Shown: positions 1-9,973 of the stretch, one piece after another
How positions within the stretch are numbered: the first letter of the stretch is position 1
Layout: each line of letters opens with the position of its first letter
NCBI GenBank assembly: GCA_029582265.1
Contig: CM055823.1
Location: 4,526,001 to 4,590,000 of the forward strand
DNA from: Zoroaster sp. YZ-2022
Taxonomy: Eukaryota; Echinodermata; Asteroidea; Forcipulatida; Zoroasteridae
Length of the DNA stretch: 64,000 nt
Direction: 5' to 3'
Program-made: the position numbers and the translations under genes
Notes under the pieces: generated by a model
Told to the model about the DNA's origin: nothing
Seen by the model: only the letters and a program-made list of their open reading frames with translations
Database searches by the model: none

Positions 1-352
1 ACAATTCGTATCTGGAACTACACGAAAACGGGTTGTAAAATCTCGCCAAAGAAATAAATGCCTTCTCTCAAAGAATTTCGCTACCAAAATTGACCCTTAT
101 GCAGCAGAACAGTTGTTTTTCACATTTGAACTGTTTTTTCAAGAATAAATAATGTGATTAAGTTCAAATCATTGAAATGGACTTCAAACAAATCATCGTT
201 GGTAACCACATCATATTTTACAGGGTACTCTTTAATATGAAAACAAAATAATAATGCAAAGTTTCTTTAAAAAACATTCTGACGTCATCATCACTGCCCT
301 GACAAAACTCGAACACCTATGTGTTTGTAATATCACAAACACTGCCGTCTAG
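1..352. repeat. Direct repeat, left copy (partner at 1548-1899)
   Basis: About 350 bases are repeated almost exactly at 1548-1899 with only a few substitutions and one single-base indel. The pair brackets a 149-bp tandem array. The sequence continues past 352 with a short inverted motif (AGGTGTTCG / CGAACACCT). No coding potential is seen. The arrangement looks like a segmental duplication or a compound repeat with long direct ends. Confidence 0.85.
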
Positions 353-589
353 TGTTTTTTTTTAGGTGTTCGAGCCACAGCGCGAACACCTCTTGATATT
401 GTTCGGTTTTTTTGGGGGACTTTTTCTTCTTCTTCTTCTTTTCGGTGAATATCCAGAGCAAAAATCATAGTTGCAGAGTTCACAGAACCTTAAAACTTCA
501 CACATAGTTAGACCTTAACATGTAGTTGTATCTTAAGTTGTGACGTCATAGTGAGGTCATCAGATATCGAATTACACTCAATCAAAGTT

Positions 590-1500
590 TAATATTTCAA
601 AAAATTATATCTCATGAACCACATAAGATATTTTCACAATATTTACACCATGTTATAGATCTTGAATTATGTGATTTTTCGTACACAGACGTAACCCCAA
701 TCTGACCTTACTTCCTGTCCAAACCGGAAGTCAAAGTTTAATATTAAAAAAATCATATCTCAACAACTACAAGAGGTAAATTGACATTTTTTGCACCATT
801 GTATAGATTGTTAATTGTCGAAAAAAAATTACACAAAGGTGACCCCAATTTGACCTTACTTCCTGTCCAAACCGGAAGTCAAAGTTTAATATTTAAAAAA
901 ATCATATCTCAACAACCACAAGAGGTAAATTGAAATTTTTTGCACCATTGTATAGATTGTTAATTGTCGAAAAACATTTACACAAAAGTGACCCCAATTT
1001 TACCTTACTTCCTGTCCAAACCAGAAGTCAAAGTTTATTATTTAAAAAATCATATCTCAAGAACCACAAGAGGTAAATTCACAGTTTTTGCACCATTGTA
1101 CAGATTGTTAATTGTCAAAAATATTTACAAAAACATGACCCCAATTTGACCTTTACTTCCTGTCCAAACAGGAAGTCAAAGTTTAATATTTAAAAAAAAA
1201 TCGTATCTCAACAACCGCAAGAGGTAAATTCACAGTTTTTGCACCTTTGTACAGATTGTTAATTGTCAAAAATATTTACAAAAACATGACCCCAATTTGA
1301 CCTTTACTTTCTGTCCAAACCGGAAGTCAAAGTTTAATATTAAAAATATCATATCTCAACAACCACAAGGGGTAAATTCACAATCTTTCCACCATTGTTT
1401 AGATTGTTAATTGTCAATAAATATTTACACAAAGGTGACCCCAATTTGACCTTTACTTCCTGTCCAAACCGGAAGTCAAAGTTTAATATTAAAAAAATAT
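590..1500. repeat. Tandem repeat, unit about 149 bp, about six copies
   Basis: The phrase GACCCCAATTTGACC recurs near 690 (diverged), 841, 990, 1137, 1288 and 1437. Each is followed by a conserved TTCCTGTCCAAACCGGAAGT block and an A-rich stretch. Copies differ by scattered substitutions. The TTCCTG/CCGGAAGT pair gives each unit an ETS-like palindromic core, probably by chance. Short ORFs here are by-products of the repeat. Confidence 0.85.
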
Positions 1501-1547
1501 TTTCAAAATCGTACATTATTAGCGAGGACGACGGTTTCGTCAAAATC

Positions 1548-1899
1548 ACAATTCGTATCTGGAACTACACGAAAACGGGTTGTAAAATCTCGCCAAAGAA
1601 ATAAATGCCTTCCCTCAAAGAATTTCGCTACCAAAATTGACCCTTATGCAGCAGAACAGTTGTTTTTCACATTTGAACTGTTTTTTCAAGAATAAATAAT
1701 GTGATTAAGTTCAAATCATTGAAATGGACTTCAAACAAATCATCGTTGGTAACCACATCATATTTTCCAGGGTACTCTTTGATATGAAAAAAAATAATAA
1801 TGCAAAGTTTCTTTAAAAAACATTCTGACGTCATCATCACTGCCCTGACAAAACTCGAACACCTATGTGTTTGTAATATCACAAACACTTCCATCTAGT
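1548..1899. repeat. Direct repeat, right copy (partner at 1-352)
   Basis: Second copy of the 350-bp block, ending in an (ATT)n tract at about 1899-1920. See the entry at 1-352. Confidence 0.85.
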
Positions 1900-1920
1900 T
1901 ATTATTATTATTATTATTAT

Positions 1921-2794
1921 CATACAAAGTCATAATTGCATAAAATTTACCTGGTGAGGCAGTATCCCCCAGAATATCAAAATATGCAAATATATTTATG
2001 CCACGTGACTTCCAAATTCGCTCATACCCAGCGGTATATCCAGGACCGCTTGTATTGGATATCGTTTCACAAGATCTTGATAAGTTCTCACATATTCAAT
2101 GAATTTCTGCCCCGATAAGTACACATTTTATACACTGTCACATGTCATATTATAAAAACGGAGTTATTAAAGAAATAAAATTGGTCAATGTCACTTAAGT
2201 ATCGAAATATTCAATGATATTTTAACCTTTTTTTTCAGTAGCGGAAACATGTTCAAATTTGCTGAGTCACTATAGGCCCATACCTTATGCATAATGCATT
2301 TCATGTTGATAGCCAGCCGCACCTAGGGTACATCGATCGAGTGAAAAACTTCCCCGTGTCATCAGAATGTCAAGCCCGTTATTGTATTCTGTACACTTTA
2401 CGTGTAAAACTGTCAGAAGGGTCGGAACCCTGGCGGCAAATCCATCAATTTATAGGAAATCTTAGGGTTTTGGTCAGTTACAAGTATGATCATTTGATAG
2501 GGGAATATTAATTGGGATACACATTATTTTGTCTTTAATAGTAATGTCTTTCAATCAAAAATACGCTCAGGTTTTCATTGACTTTCCCCTGATAAGTACA
2601 GATTGTATACCCTGTTGTATCGTATTATAAAAACGGAGTTATTAAAAAAAATTAATTGGTCAAATGGCACTCAATAATCCAAATATTCAATGATATTTGT
2701 TCACAAATTTGCTGAGTCACGTATACCTTATGCATAATAGTCGCACCCCGGTGTACGTTGAGTGACGAACTTCAAAATACCTTTCAATATTTAC
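1921..2794. other. Non-coding DNA with internal segmental duplications
   Basis: Parts of 2114-2300, 2585-2745 and 3108-3220 are diverged copies of one another. They share a GGTCAAATGGCACTCAATAA-type phrase and the words GCTGAGTCAC and CCTTATGCATAAT. No exon-like reading frame bounded by splice sites is visible, and no downstream exon for the SDR first exon at 2795-2890 can be found here. Confidence 0.6.
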
Positions 2795-2890
2795 CTTAAA
2801 TTGATGTTGTTTCTGCTTGGCCAGAAATACAGCCGTAGCCATCCCCATCCCCGATGAACAACCAGTAATTAAGACAGTTTGTGGAGCCAT
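2795..2890 (-). CDS. First coding exon of a second SDR gene, tandem paralogue (partial)
   Basis: On the minus strand an ATG at 2890 opens a 96-bp exon encoding 32 residues, beginning MAPQTVLITGCSSGMGMATA. It ends in AAG followed by a GTAAAT donor. It aligns without gaps to exon 1 of the complete SDR gene at 7223-7318, with most changes conservative; the cofactor motif is TGCSSGMG rather than TGCSSGIG. The upstream DNA and the first intron bases are also alike, so the exon was duplicated together with its promoter region. No exon 2 is recognisable between here and base 1. Either the rest of the gene lies left of the window or this is an orphan duplicated exon. The open frame and intact donor favour function. 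Confidence 0.65.
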
Positions 2891-2962
2891 CTTTTAAAGT
2901 TACCTCAGTAGCCAAACTGCAGTCCATATACTATATTTACAAATTGTGCAACCAGACAGTTG

Positions 2963-2971
2963 TTTTTATAG
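2963..2971 (-). promoter_or_regulatory. TATA-like box before the SDR paralogue first exon
   Basis: The minus strand reads CTATAAAAA about 75 bases before the ATG at 2890. The matching place before the intact SDR gene reads ATACATAAAC, so only this copy keeps a good TATA match. Functional status is inferred. Confidence 0.35.
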
Positions 2972-3246
2972 TCGGCTATGAGTTTACAAATTCGCACAGT
3001 CATGCTGTTCTCACCAGTATAAGTGGACAATAATACATGTCAATGTAGAATCAACATCAATGTATTGTAATATATTGTTGCATTCCCAATATTGTACACT
3101 GTAAAAAATTGCCCGTGTACAAATTGGCTGAGTCACGTATACATTATGCATTAAACAGGTTAAATATTAATACATGGTCAAATGGCACTCAATAATCCAA
3201 ATATTCAATGATATTTTGCATTCCCAATATTGCATTCCCAATATTG

Positions 3247-3488
3247 TACACTGTAAAAACTTGCCTGTAAAAATTACAGTACGTTACTGGCAACCAGCTG
3301 CCAGTAACTTACTGTAAAATTTTACATTAATAACTGTAAATAAATTACTTTAAAAATTACAGTAAGCTACTGGCAGCTGGTTGCCAGTAACTTACTGTAA
3401 ATTTTACAGTAACAAACAACATACTGTATCGCGATACGGTATATTGTTTGTTACTGTAACATTTTTACAGGCAATTTTTTACAGTGTA
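3247..3488. mobile_element. Palindromic MITE, about 242 bp
   Basis: The ends are inverted: the left begins TACACTGTAAAAACTTGCCT and the right ends AGGCAATTTTTTACAGTGTA. Inside, CTGGCAACCAGCTGCCAG-like and TTACTGTAAA-like words repeat in both orientations. A solo end of the same family is at about 3094-3112. It is a non-autonomous DNA-transposon derivative with no ORF; the superfamily is not clear. Confidence 0.75.
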
Positions 3489-4125
3489 GGTCAACAAAAT
3501 AATAAGGGAGGACACACATTTTTGTTGTGACAATCAAATGGGGTTAGTTTCTGTATTGTTTCTTTGACCTTTGACATGTGAACTTGTGCTTTTCCGTCAT
3601 TTTGCCCGCATGTCATACTGTGTGTCTATGTGTGTGTGGTGGTTGTGTTGTCATTGTCTTGTTTTGTATGTTTTTGTTTGTCCTTTTGTTCTTTTGTCTG
3701 TTTATTTCTGTCTGTCTCTTTGGTAAGTTGTTTGACAGTTTTTCATTATCTTTTTTTGGTGTTTTGCTTTGTGATTTGTATTTTGTGCTTTTCTTTGATT
3801 TGTATGTATATAATTTTATGAACTGTGATGTGCATGAAATGTTTATAAATTTTATATGTGTGTATGATCTAATAAAAATAAACTCTATTCCCATGTTAAT
3901 ATCACTTCGCTAGTTTTTAATTCCCAACATGAGTGTTTTAATTCGAACCTTTGTTTACACTTTGCTTGGTATATCTATGCTAATGTTAATTTGCATATTC
4001 AAAGTTAAACATTAATATTTAAACTACAAATTATAAACTGTGCCCTCAGTCTTCACTCTGTATGTCTAAAATACATAATTTCGTCTTTTTAAAGTAATGT
4101 TATATAGGCCTACATGTAGTCTCTT
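3489..4125. other. T-rich non-coding stretch
   Basis: Strongly T/G-biased plus strand at 3600-3830. The ORFs on both strands here are low-complexity artefacts. No recognised gene or repeat end. Confidence 0.5.
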
Positions 4126-4440
4126 GTGGTAAAATATCTGCAAATGTCTGTAAATTATAGAAAAGTGAACTCTGTTGCAAAAACTGATTCATATTCCATT
4201 CCACGGTTGGATGATTGCATTGATCGGATACAGCGTACTATGTTTGTAGGCCTTAGCAAGTATGACCTTTTGAAAGGGTATTGGCAAGTGCCAATGACAG
4301 AAAGCTGAAGAAATCCTGATTTTGCTGCGATTTATTGGCATAACTATTTTTTACCGTAAATTTATATCTGTCCAAAATTATTGTGAGTCCATTAACGAAT
4401 CTACACCCATAAAAACATACTCTTAAAGAAATCAAAACAA
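4126..4440 (+). pseudogene. Decayed Ty3/Gypsy pol fragment (reverse transcriptase)
   Basis: An open stretch includes NYRKVNSVAKTDSYSIPRLD and later GLSKYDLLKGYWQVP, typical of the first reverse-transcriptase blocks of Gypsy-type pol. It stops at 4308. From about 4325 another frame recalls the later FLGI-YYRKF segment of the same polyprotein, so the catalytic middle is missing. No LTRs, integrase or protease are visible. This is a dead internal fragment. Confidence 0.75.
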
Positions 4441-4512
4441 TAATGGGAGCCTTTGGAGCTTGGAAATTATAATGTATCCGCTCTATACGAAACAATTATT
4501 CGTCATTTTGAT

Positions 4513-7318
4513 CTACTGCTTAAGAGCCTCAAGAATACCATCTGAACTTGTATCTCGTAATTTTGATGCTGCATATTTGGTCATGAACTCACTAGTCTGG
4601 TACCGAAGATGAGGGTTATCACTGAGTATTATCTCCAGATGTAACTGCGCTATCTCCTCTGGTTCCTGCATAATTTTATTCATCGCTGATTGGATGCTTT
4701 TGACGCGACGTCTGTAAAGGTCTTTCAAGATCTCGTCGAAATTTTCTGAGACCTCATCCGAGGTGTCTGTGATGTTGGTCAAAAGGGGTGTCAGAACTGG
4801 TCCTGGCTCAACTATTGTAACCCTACATATAGTAGATGGAAGAAAGAAATCAATCAAAATGGTCGCCTTCATAATATTAATAACTGATTGCATAGATAAT
4901 TGATTCCATAGATCTTAGGTAAAACTTTCTCCTGAGGACGATCAAAGCATACTGATCGAACCGTCGAGTTGTACCTCCAGTTCTTTTCAGAACTAATTAC
5001 TACTCAATTGAGATTCCACATGGTGTCACCGCAATCAGTCTTACTTTCCATAGATCTTATTGGCCTACCTGATATTGTAACCATCACGTAGAATTGCGGC
5101 AATTGATTCAGAGAAGCCCTCAACGGCGAACTTTGTGGAAACGTAGGTGGCGTAAAAAGGAGTACCTACAAGAAGTACACAAACGTCACATAACTCATAA
5201 TGACGCAGAGCGTAATGTTCTCGTGTTATACCATTAAAATTATGAAAACACTTTATTAAATTGCTGTTTATATTACAAGTTAATAAGGGTATAACAGTTT
5301 CTAGTGTGGTCTTACCGCAGGCTAATAACTGGTTTGGTCGTGGTCACGGCCGAGCCCGGGCGATAAGGACCGAGCCGAAGTCGAGGTCTTTATCGCCCGT
5401 GACCACGCCCAACCTGCGGTAAAGACCATGCGTCAAACTGTTACTCCCATTCATAAATGCCCGTATCGATTTCGTTTTTAAAATGTAAAAAAATGTATTT
5501 TTTGCTGAAAAAAGCCAAATAGAAATCAAATTCACGTTTTGGGGACAAACGAAACACTTCCAAAGTAGTGTACATGAGTAAGGCGCGTGATGCCAATATT
5601 CGTCACTCTGATTAGTTGAAATCTGCGTCGCACGTCGCACAAAACAGTTGACGAACAGCTGGTACATATCTGGTACATGTTCTGTACAGCTGGTACATGT
5701 TCTGATTTTGATAAGCCATGTCTTTACCATCCGTTAATACACCCCCATATGATTCCGTGTTGTCCAATCAGATTGTCTAAACTGTCTCGGGCATTTAGTG
5801 TATCGGTCTGATATCAGTTTAAACAAACCTATAAGGCCAGCTAGACTCGTCACATTGAGAATCCGGCCAGATTTCTGTTTCTTCATCGCTGGTAGTACTG
5901 CTCTTATGGTTCTAACTACGCCCCAATAGTTGGTATCCATCATGGCTTGACACCACTCCAATGGTTTTTGGTCAATGCCGTCTACACCACTGAAACCAGC
6001 GTTATTCACTGCAGGCAAAATACAAAATGAGGCCCAACTTCAAATACAACGCTAATAATGTACAATATTATTTTGAATGAAGCACATTGTTCTGCAATGT
6101 TAATTGTTTCAGTTAAAATATTTGCATAATGGTCTGCCTAATAATAAATGTACGGCAAATAAACTCAATATAAAACAAAATAAAACGCAGCATGCACCAC
6201 AACTCTGTTGAAGCTTAACACAAGAAAACTCTGCATTTCATTTTTGGATTCAGAGATCCCTAAAACCCCTCACCAAGAACGTCGATTGTTCCATTGTCCC
6301 GTAAGATCTCATCGACGACTTTTGAGATTGTTGTCTCCTTGGTTACATCAAGTTCCCGGATGAAGAGAGTCTTATCAAGAGTGTCTCCTGCTGCAGTTTC
6401 CAAGGCGACCTTTGACTTCATATTCCTCATCGTGGCATACACCTGTAAGGGCAAGGAAAACATTCCCAATGGAAAACTCAACGATACCCAATAATACATT
6501 ATCAGGGTGATACTGAGAGCTATTTATTTAGTCCCCCAACCTCACAGACAAAGGGAAACAATCGTGACATGTTTTTTGTTTTTTGTTTTATATACAGCGC
6601 TTTGATACTGAGTTTAAAAGCGCTTTAAAATGCCCGACATTATTATTATTATTATTATTAATACCTTGTTTTAATACCTTGTATTTGTTTTTGGGGGTAG
6701 AGAGGGGGAGGGAAGGAATATTGTCATCATACACATAAAGACATAGGCAAATTAACCCAGGGAGGGATTACTATAACCCCCACCCCGAACATGTCAATAA
6801 TTCATGTGTCTTCCAAATAGCTCGTGAAAACAAGCATTTATAGTCAAGTCGCGCACGGCAACTCGGAACACAACACCGGACAAAAGGGCCTTTTACCGGT
6901 CTTTTCTGAGGACGATACTACTTAACTATTCATAAACATCCAGCACAACGAACAATTATGAATGTACATTTATTTAAACCAATCACCTCCCCCAAAATGT
7001 TGGGCTTATACCATAACAAGTTACTTACCTAATGCATTATGAATTAATAAAGAAAATAAACCACTGCATCTCCACTCGCATGCATGCAGTGGTCTTTTTC
7101 CGTGTGATGTGTTTCGAATGTCGAACACAATTTGAGGGCGCTGTTTGACTATTAACTTAGCGAAATACCCCATGTCATGTACATGTGGTACACTATTTCG
7201 AAATAAGTCTTTCAATATTTACCTTAAATTCATGTTGTTTCTCTTTGGCTAGAAGCACCGCCGTAGCCAGACCAATCCCCGATGAGCAACCAGTAATTAA
7301 GACAGTTTGTGGAGCCAT
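4513..7318 (-). CDS. Short-chain dehydrogenase/reductase, RDH8 / 17-beta-HSD type 1 family (five exons)
   Basis: Coding exons on the minus strand are 7223-7318, 6274-6442, 5829-6008, 5069-5165 and 4513-4822, all with GT-AG junctions and matching phases, giving 852 bp and 283 aa. The protein starts MAPQTVLITGC. The Rossmann cofactor motif TGCSSGIG is at residues 9-16, VNNAG at 89-93, and the catalytic Ser143 and Tyr156-x3-Lys160 (YVSTK) are present. EPGPV follows as in RDH8 and HSD17B1. These families reduce or oxidise retinoids or steroids with NADP(H) in the cytosol or at membranes; the substrate here cannot be read from sequence. Length is slightly below the usual 300-330 aa, mostly in the variable C-terminus. 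Introns carry a Penelope-like fragment (4920-5045), a foldback (5310-5440) and a SINE tail. A paralogous first exon lies downstream at 2795-2890. Confidence 0.9.
4920..5045 (+). repeat. Penelope-like repeat fragment with hammerhead-like core, in SDR intron 4
   Basis: The plus strand has CTGAGGACGATCAAAGCATA at 4932-4951, then ACTGATCGAACCGTCGAG and a TTCTTTTCAGAACTAATTAC arm. The same sequence recurs, often inverted, at 12.2-12.85, 25.6-26.1 and 43.9-44.1 kb. Assignment to Penelope-like elements is from memory of similar sequences, not from a search. Confidence 0.55.
5310..5440. repeat. Foldback repeat in SDR intron 3
   Basis: GTGGTCTTACCGCAGG at the left is matched by CCTGCGGTAAAGAC at the right. 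Inside, GGTCACGG..GGGCGATAA pairs with TTATCGCCCGTGACC. GC-rich compared with its surroundings. A long AT-rich tail up to 5740 may belong to the same insertion. Confidence 0.6.
6585..6662 (+). repeat. SINE-like 3' tail with (ATT)n, in SDR intron 1
   Basis: TACAGCGCTTTGATACTGAG and a second GCGCTTTAAAATGCCCGAC run into an (ATT)n tract. The layout resembles the 3' ends of the SINEs at 28.2 and 59.9 kb, but no tRNA-like head is present. Confidence 0.4.
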
Positions 7319-7736
7319 CTTTGCACGTTACTTCAGTAGACCAGATATTTCTAAATTTTGCAAACAGTCAATTGTTTATGTATTCCACTATAAAAAATAA
7401 AGTCTACAAATTCGCGCACAGTCACGTTTTACATACATGTATTTGCACTGATAATGTGTGAACTTTAAACTCTGCGGTAGCCCTAGTTTACTACTGGCAA
7501 AATTATCAACCATCTCTAGGGTTTAAAGGGCCATCAGGTCTCATTTTAGGAATTTGTTATCCAGAAATATCACACTACACAACTCCATTTCTATGTTTAA
7601 CATCACTCTCTCACCGTTTTTTCCGCTGTATATTCACTGGATATTTGATACCATGATCGTTTTTACACTAAATAATGTTTATATAAATCTGTCGTCATAG
7701 GCCTATTTTATGTTTTCCAAAAATACCATTTATAGG
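7319..7736. other. 5' flank of the SDR gene, no other gene
   Basis: Bases 7319-7430 match the flank of the duplicate first exon (2891-3010), including CGAATTTGTA-like and CTACTGA-GTAAC-like words, and so probably hold the promoter. No canonical TATA box at the matching position. Nothing further is recognised to 7736. Confidence 0.45.
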
Positions 7737-7933
7737 GTATAACTATAATGGGCAGTATCGTCACAATCAACAGGGCATGGAATCGGAGTGCTTGTTTTAG
7801 AGGAAACTCAGTAACTGAAAATAATTTTCCATGTGATGAGGTCATTACCGTCACTGTGTTCATCTTAAACTAGGACATCGATTCCATGCCCTGTTGAAAG
7901 TCTGCTCTAATCGTAACGATGCAGCCCTTTTAA
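7737..7933. mobile_element. Foldback MITE (copy 1; copy 2 at 27774-28001)
   Basis: The left end reads CAACAGGGCATGGAATC and the right end carries its inverse, GATTCCATGCCCTGTTG, followed by inverted flanks around ATCGT(C/A)AC. The second copy has the same ends with a longer centre. No coding capacity. Confidence 0.7.
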
Positions 7934-8170
7934 ACTTAAATTTGCCTAAATTTGTTGATAGAGGTTGGAGACGTTATCATGGTCAACATGATATGTTTAA
8001 AATATTGTGATGATCCATGATTTTAGTCCTATCTGAGTTCACCCTGCAATATTTATCACCTTTTACACAATGGAACATTCCGCTCTAGTCACCTTGTTTA
8101 CATCATGCATTAGGGGTCACTCACAACACTGATTGGTCAGTTACTTACTGTACTAATAAGATATATATAT

Positions 8171-8290
8171 AAATGGTAGCACTTTTAAGACTAACTAAAC
8201 TTAAAAATATGCATCTGATGAAGTAGCTGTAGCTATACGAAAGCTTATGCCTATTTTTAAGTTTAGTTAGTCTTAAAAGTGCTACCATTT
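8171..8290 (+). ncRNA. Hammerhead-ribozyme-like motif within a perfect 39-bp palindrome (Penelope-like element end)
   Basis: Bases 8171-8209 and 8252-8290 are exact inverted complements, 39 bp each. The 42-base loop holds CTGATGA (8215-8221), a self-complementary stretch around GTAGCTGTAGCTA, GAAA (8239-8242) and GCTTATGC. This is the order of a hammerhead core: CUGANGA, stem II, GAAA, stem III. The right flank continues with GACTAACACGGCTGCATACA, which I recall from vertebrate Penelope-type repeats. Defects: one extra base between CTGATGA and stem II, and the base expected to be U before the cleavage site is C. It is probably a fossil rather than an active ribozyme. Confidence 0.45.
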
Positions 8291-8449
8291 ATTTCTTATT
8301 CTACCTGACTAACACGGCTGCATACAGATTACTGTACTAATGTATAGGTCATAAGTTGTTCTGAATAAAGTGTGTTGTTCTTGCTGTTATGTAATCACCA
8401 TAGAAAACCGTTTCTGGTGTCCATTTACTTCAGTAGTAATGTAACTAGA

Positions 8450-8652
8450 GATCCTCACTGTTATCGGTATGGGATCCTCACTGTTATTGGTATAGGAGGC
8501 TCACTGTGTGAGATCTGTGTGCGATCCTCACTGTGATCTGCATGAGACCTCACTGTTATCTGTATGGGATCCTCACTATGAGCTGTATAGGATCCTCACT
8601 GTGTAAGATCTGCATGCGATCCTCACTATGATCTGCATGGGATCCTCACTGT
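8450..8652. repeat. Degenerate tandem repeat, unit about 20-30 bp
   Basis: GATCCTCACTGTTATC(G/T)GTATGG-like units recur about eight times with GATCTGCATG and GAGCTGTATA variants. No coding potential. Confidence 0.75.
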
Positions 8653-9172
8653 GAACAACTCAGAGCTGCATTCATTGACTTGGAAGCTGCGATCCACCAC
8701 CGCAGGAACCTATTGCTTAGAAGCCTATCACGCTACCCGTGCGCTTAAAACAAACATTACAATATCTATACGACAGCCAAGTCACTTAAGAGCTAAAAGT
8801 GAACTGGAGTAATTTGCTTGATGTTTATATGAGGAAACCGTGGAACAAACAAAAACACCGATTTACGTAATAACACACACCAATATAGATTACAACATAA
8901 TTGATTAAAACAAGTAAAACTCACCATGGCAAAACCAGGCTTGATGACCCTATAGGCCTTATTATCCACTGCATGCGTTGCCTTATGAAGTTGTGAAGTT
9001 AGCAGCGACCCACGTTGCAGTATTCTTCAACCATCTTCTTAAGACATTAAGGATAAACTTTCTTAATTTACACCTTCAGCGTTCATATACGATCATACTC
9101 TATATAAATTAATATACGTAATTATTTAGTCAATAATCTATTGATTAACCCGCTGTAAAACCAGAGTAACGG
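8653..9172. other. Unassigned non-coding DNA
   Basis: No splice-bounded exon or repeat ends recognised. Confidence 0.4.
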
Positions 9173-9264
9173 GCAAACTGTCTTAATTACTGGTTGTTTA
9201 TCGGGAATGGGTCTGGCTACGGCGGTGTTTCTGGCCAAAGAGAAACAACATGGATTTAAACTAA
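9173..9264 (+). pseudogene. Inverted decayed copy of SDR exon 1
   Basis: The plus strand translates as GQTVLITGCLSGMGLATAVF and on through LAKEKQHGFK, matching residues 4-32 of the SDR protein. The ATG is lost and the GT donor is changed to CT, so the exon cannot be used as such. It is in the opposite orientation to the two minus-strand copies. The centre is well kept, so the copying event is not very old. Confidence 0.75.
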
Positions 9265-9478
9265 ATTAATAAAGTCAAAACATGATACATATTGTGTTTT
9301 CCCCCTTCCTTCATAGTTTTATCACCTTAATTTTATTTCTATATTTTACCACACCCTCGATCTGCACCAATAATTGAAGATGAAAAGTTTTTCTACCTGA
9401 AAAAAAACGAGTCAAGCGGCCATTTTGTAATTTTTCTTCAGTGAAAATGTCTTCCCTGGTAAGCCCCCCCCCCAACAA

Positions 9479-9741
9479 ACTTTCCGGTTTCTGGTCATCG
9501 GTCGGCTTCAAAATCGATGCGGTGACACGTTTTTTTCGGCAATCTTTTTTTTCTTCTTCTTTTTCTTTTACATACGCGGGGACCAAATATCCCATATACA
9601 AAGTATGGTGGCTACGAGAGGCCTCACAAATCGGGCAAACGTTCATACCCCTATGTGAAAAAATCATTTAAAGCACAGTATGGCAGAATTCCAATCGATC
9701 CAGCAATTTTGATCGATCAAACAACAGATGGTCTTCTTGAG
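9479..9741 (-). mobile_element. MITE family A, inverted and truncated copy with one 28-bp unit
   Basis: It begins with the family terminus TTCCGGTTTCTGGTC and runs through GTCGGCTTCAAAATC, a T-rich tract, a single GTATGGTGGCTACGAGAGGC unit, CATACCCCTATGTGAAAAAA and CAGAATTCCAATCGATCCAG. The same landmarks occur in reverse order at 35438-35760 and 20995-23692. Its far end was cut before the hAT-like insertion at 9742. Confidence 0.7.
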
Positions 9742-9965
9742 CAGCGATGTAGCCAGGACTTTTTCAGTGGGGGGGGGGGGCACAGGGGGGCATTGCTTTT
9801 TAGTGGGGGGGCCCAGGGGTATGGGTTTTTTCCCTTTTCTTTTTCTTTTCTGTTTTTTGGGGCACTATGAGGATTTTTCGTGGGGGGGCACCTGGGAGGG
9901 CACTGGAAATTTGTAGGGGGCACGTGCCCCCCCCCCCCCCAGGCCCCCCTGTGGCTACGCCGCTG
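9742..9965. mobile_element. hAT-like MITE with an exact 8-bp target duplication
   Basis: Terminal inverted repeats are CAGCGATGTAGCCAGG at the left and CTGTGGCTACGCCGCTG at the right. TTCTTGAG occurs immediately before (9734-9741) and after (9966-9973). An 8-bp duplication with CAG..CTG ends is the hAT pattern. The 224-bp centre is G/C homopolymer-rich. ORFs here reading CSQDFFSGGGG are by-products. Confidence 0.85.
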
Positions 9966-9973
9966 TTCTTGAG

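Noticed and set aside
4126..4308. Functional reverse transcriptase gene
   Set aside because: Only the first blocks remain, there is a stop and an internal deletion, and no catalytic core or LTRs.
9655..9923. Gly- or Pro-rich small proteins (CSQDFFSGGGG type)
   Set aside because: They lie entirely in a hAT-like MITE with an exact target duplication.
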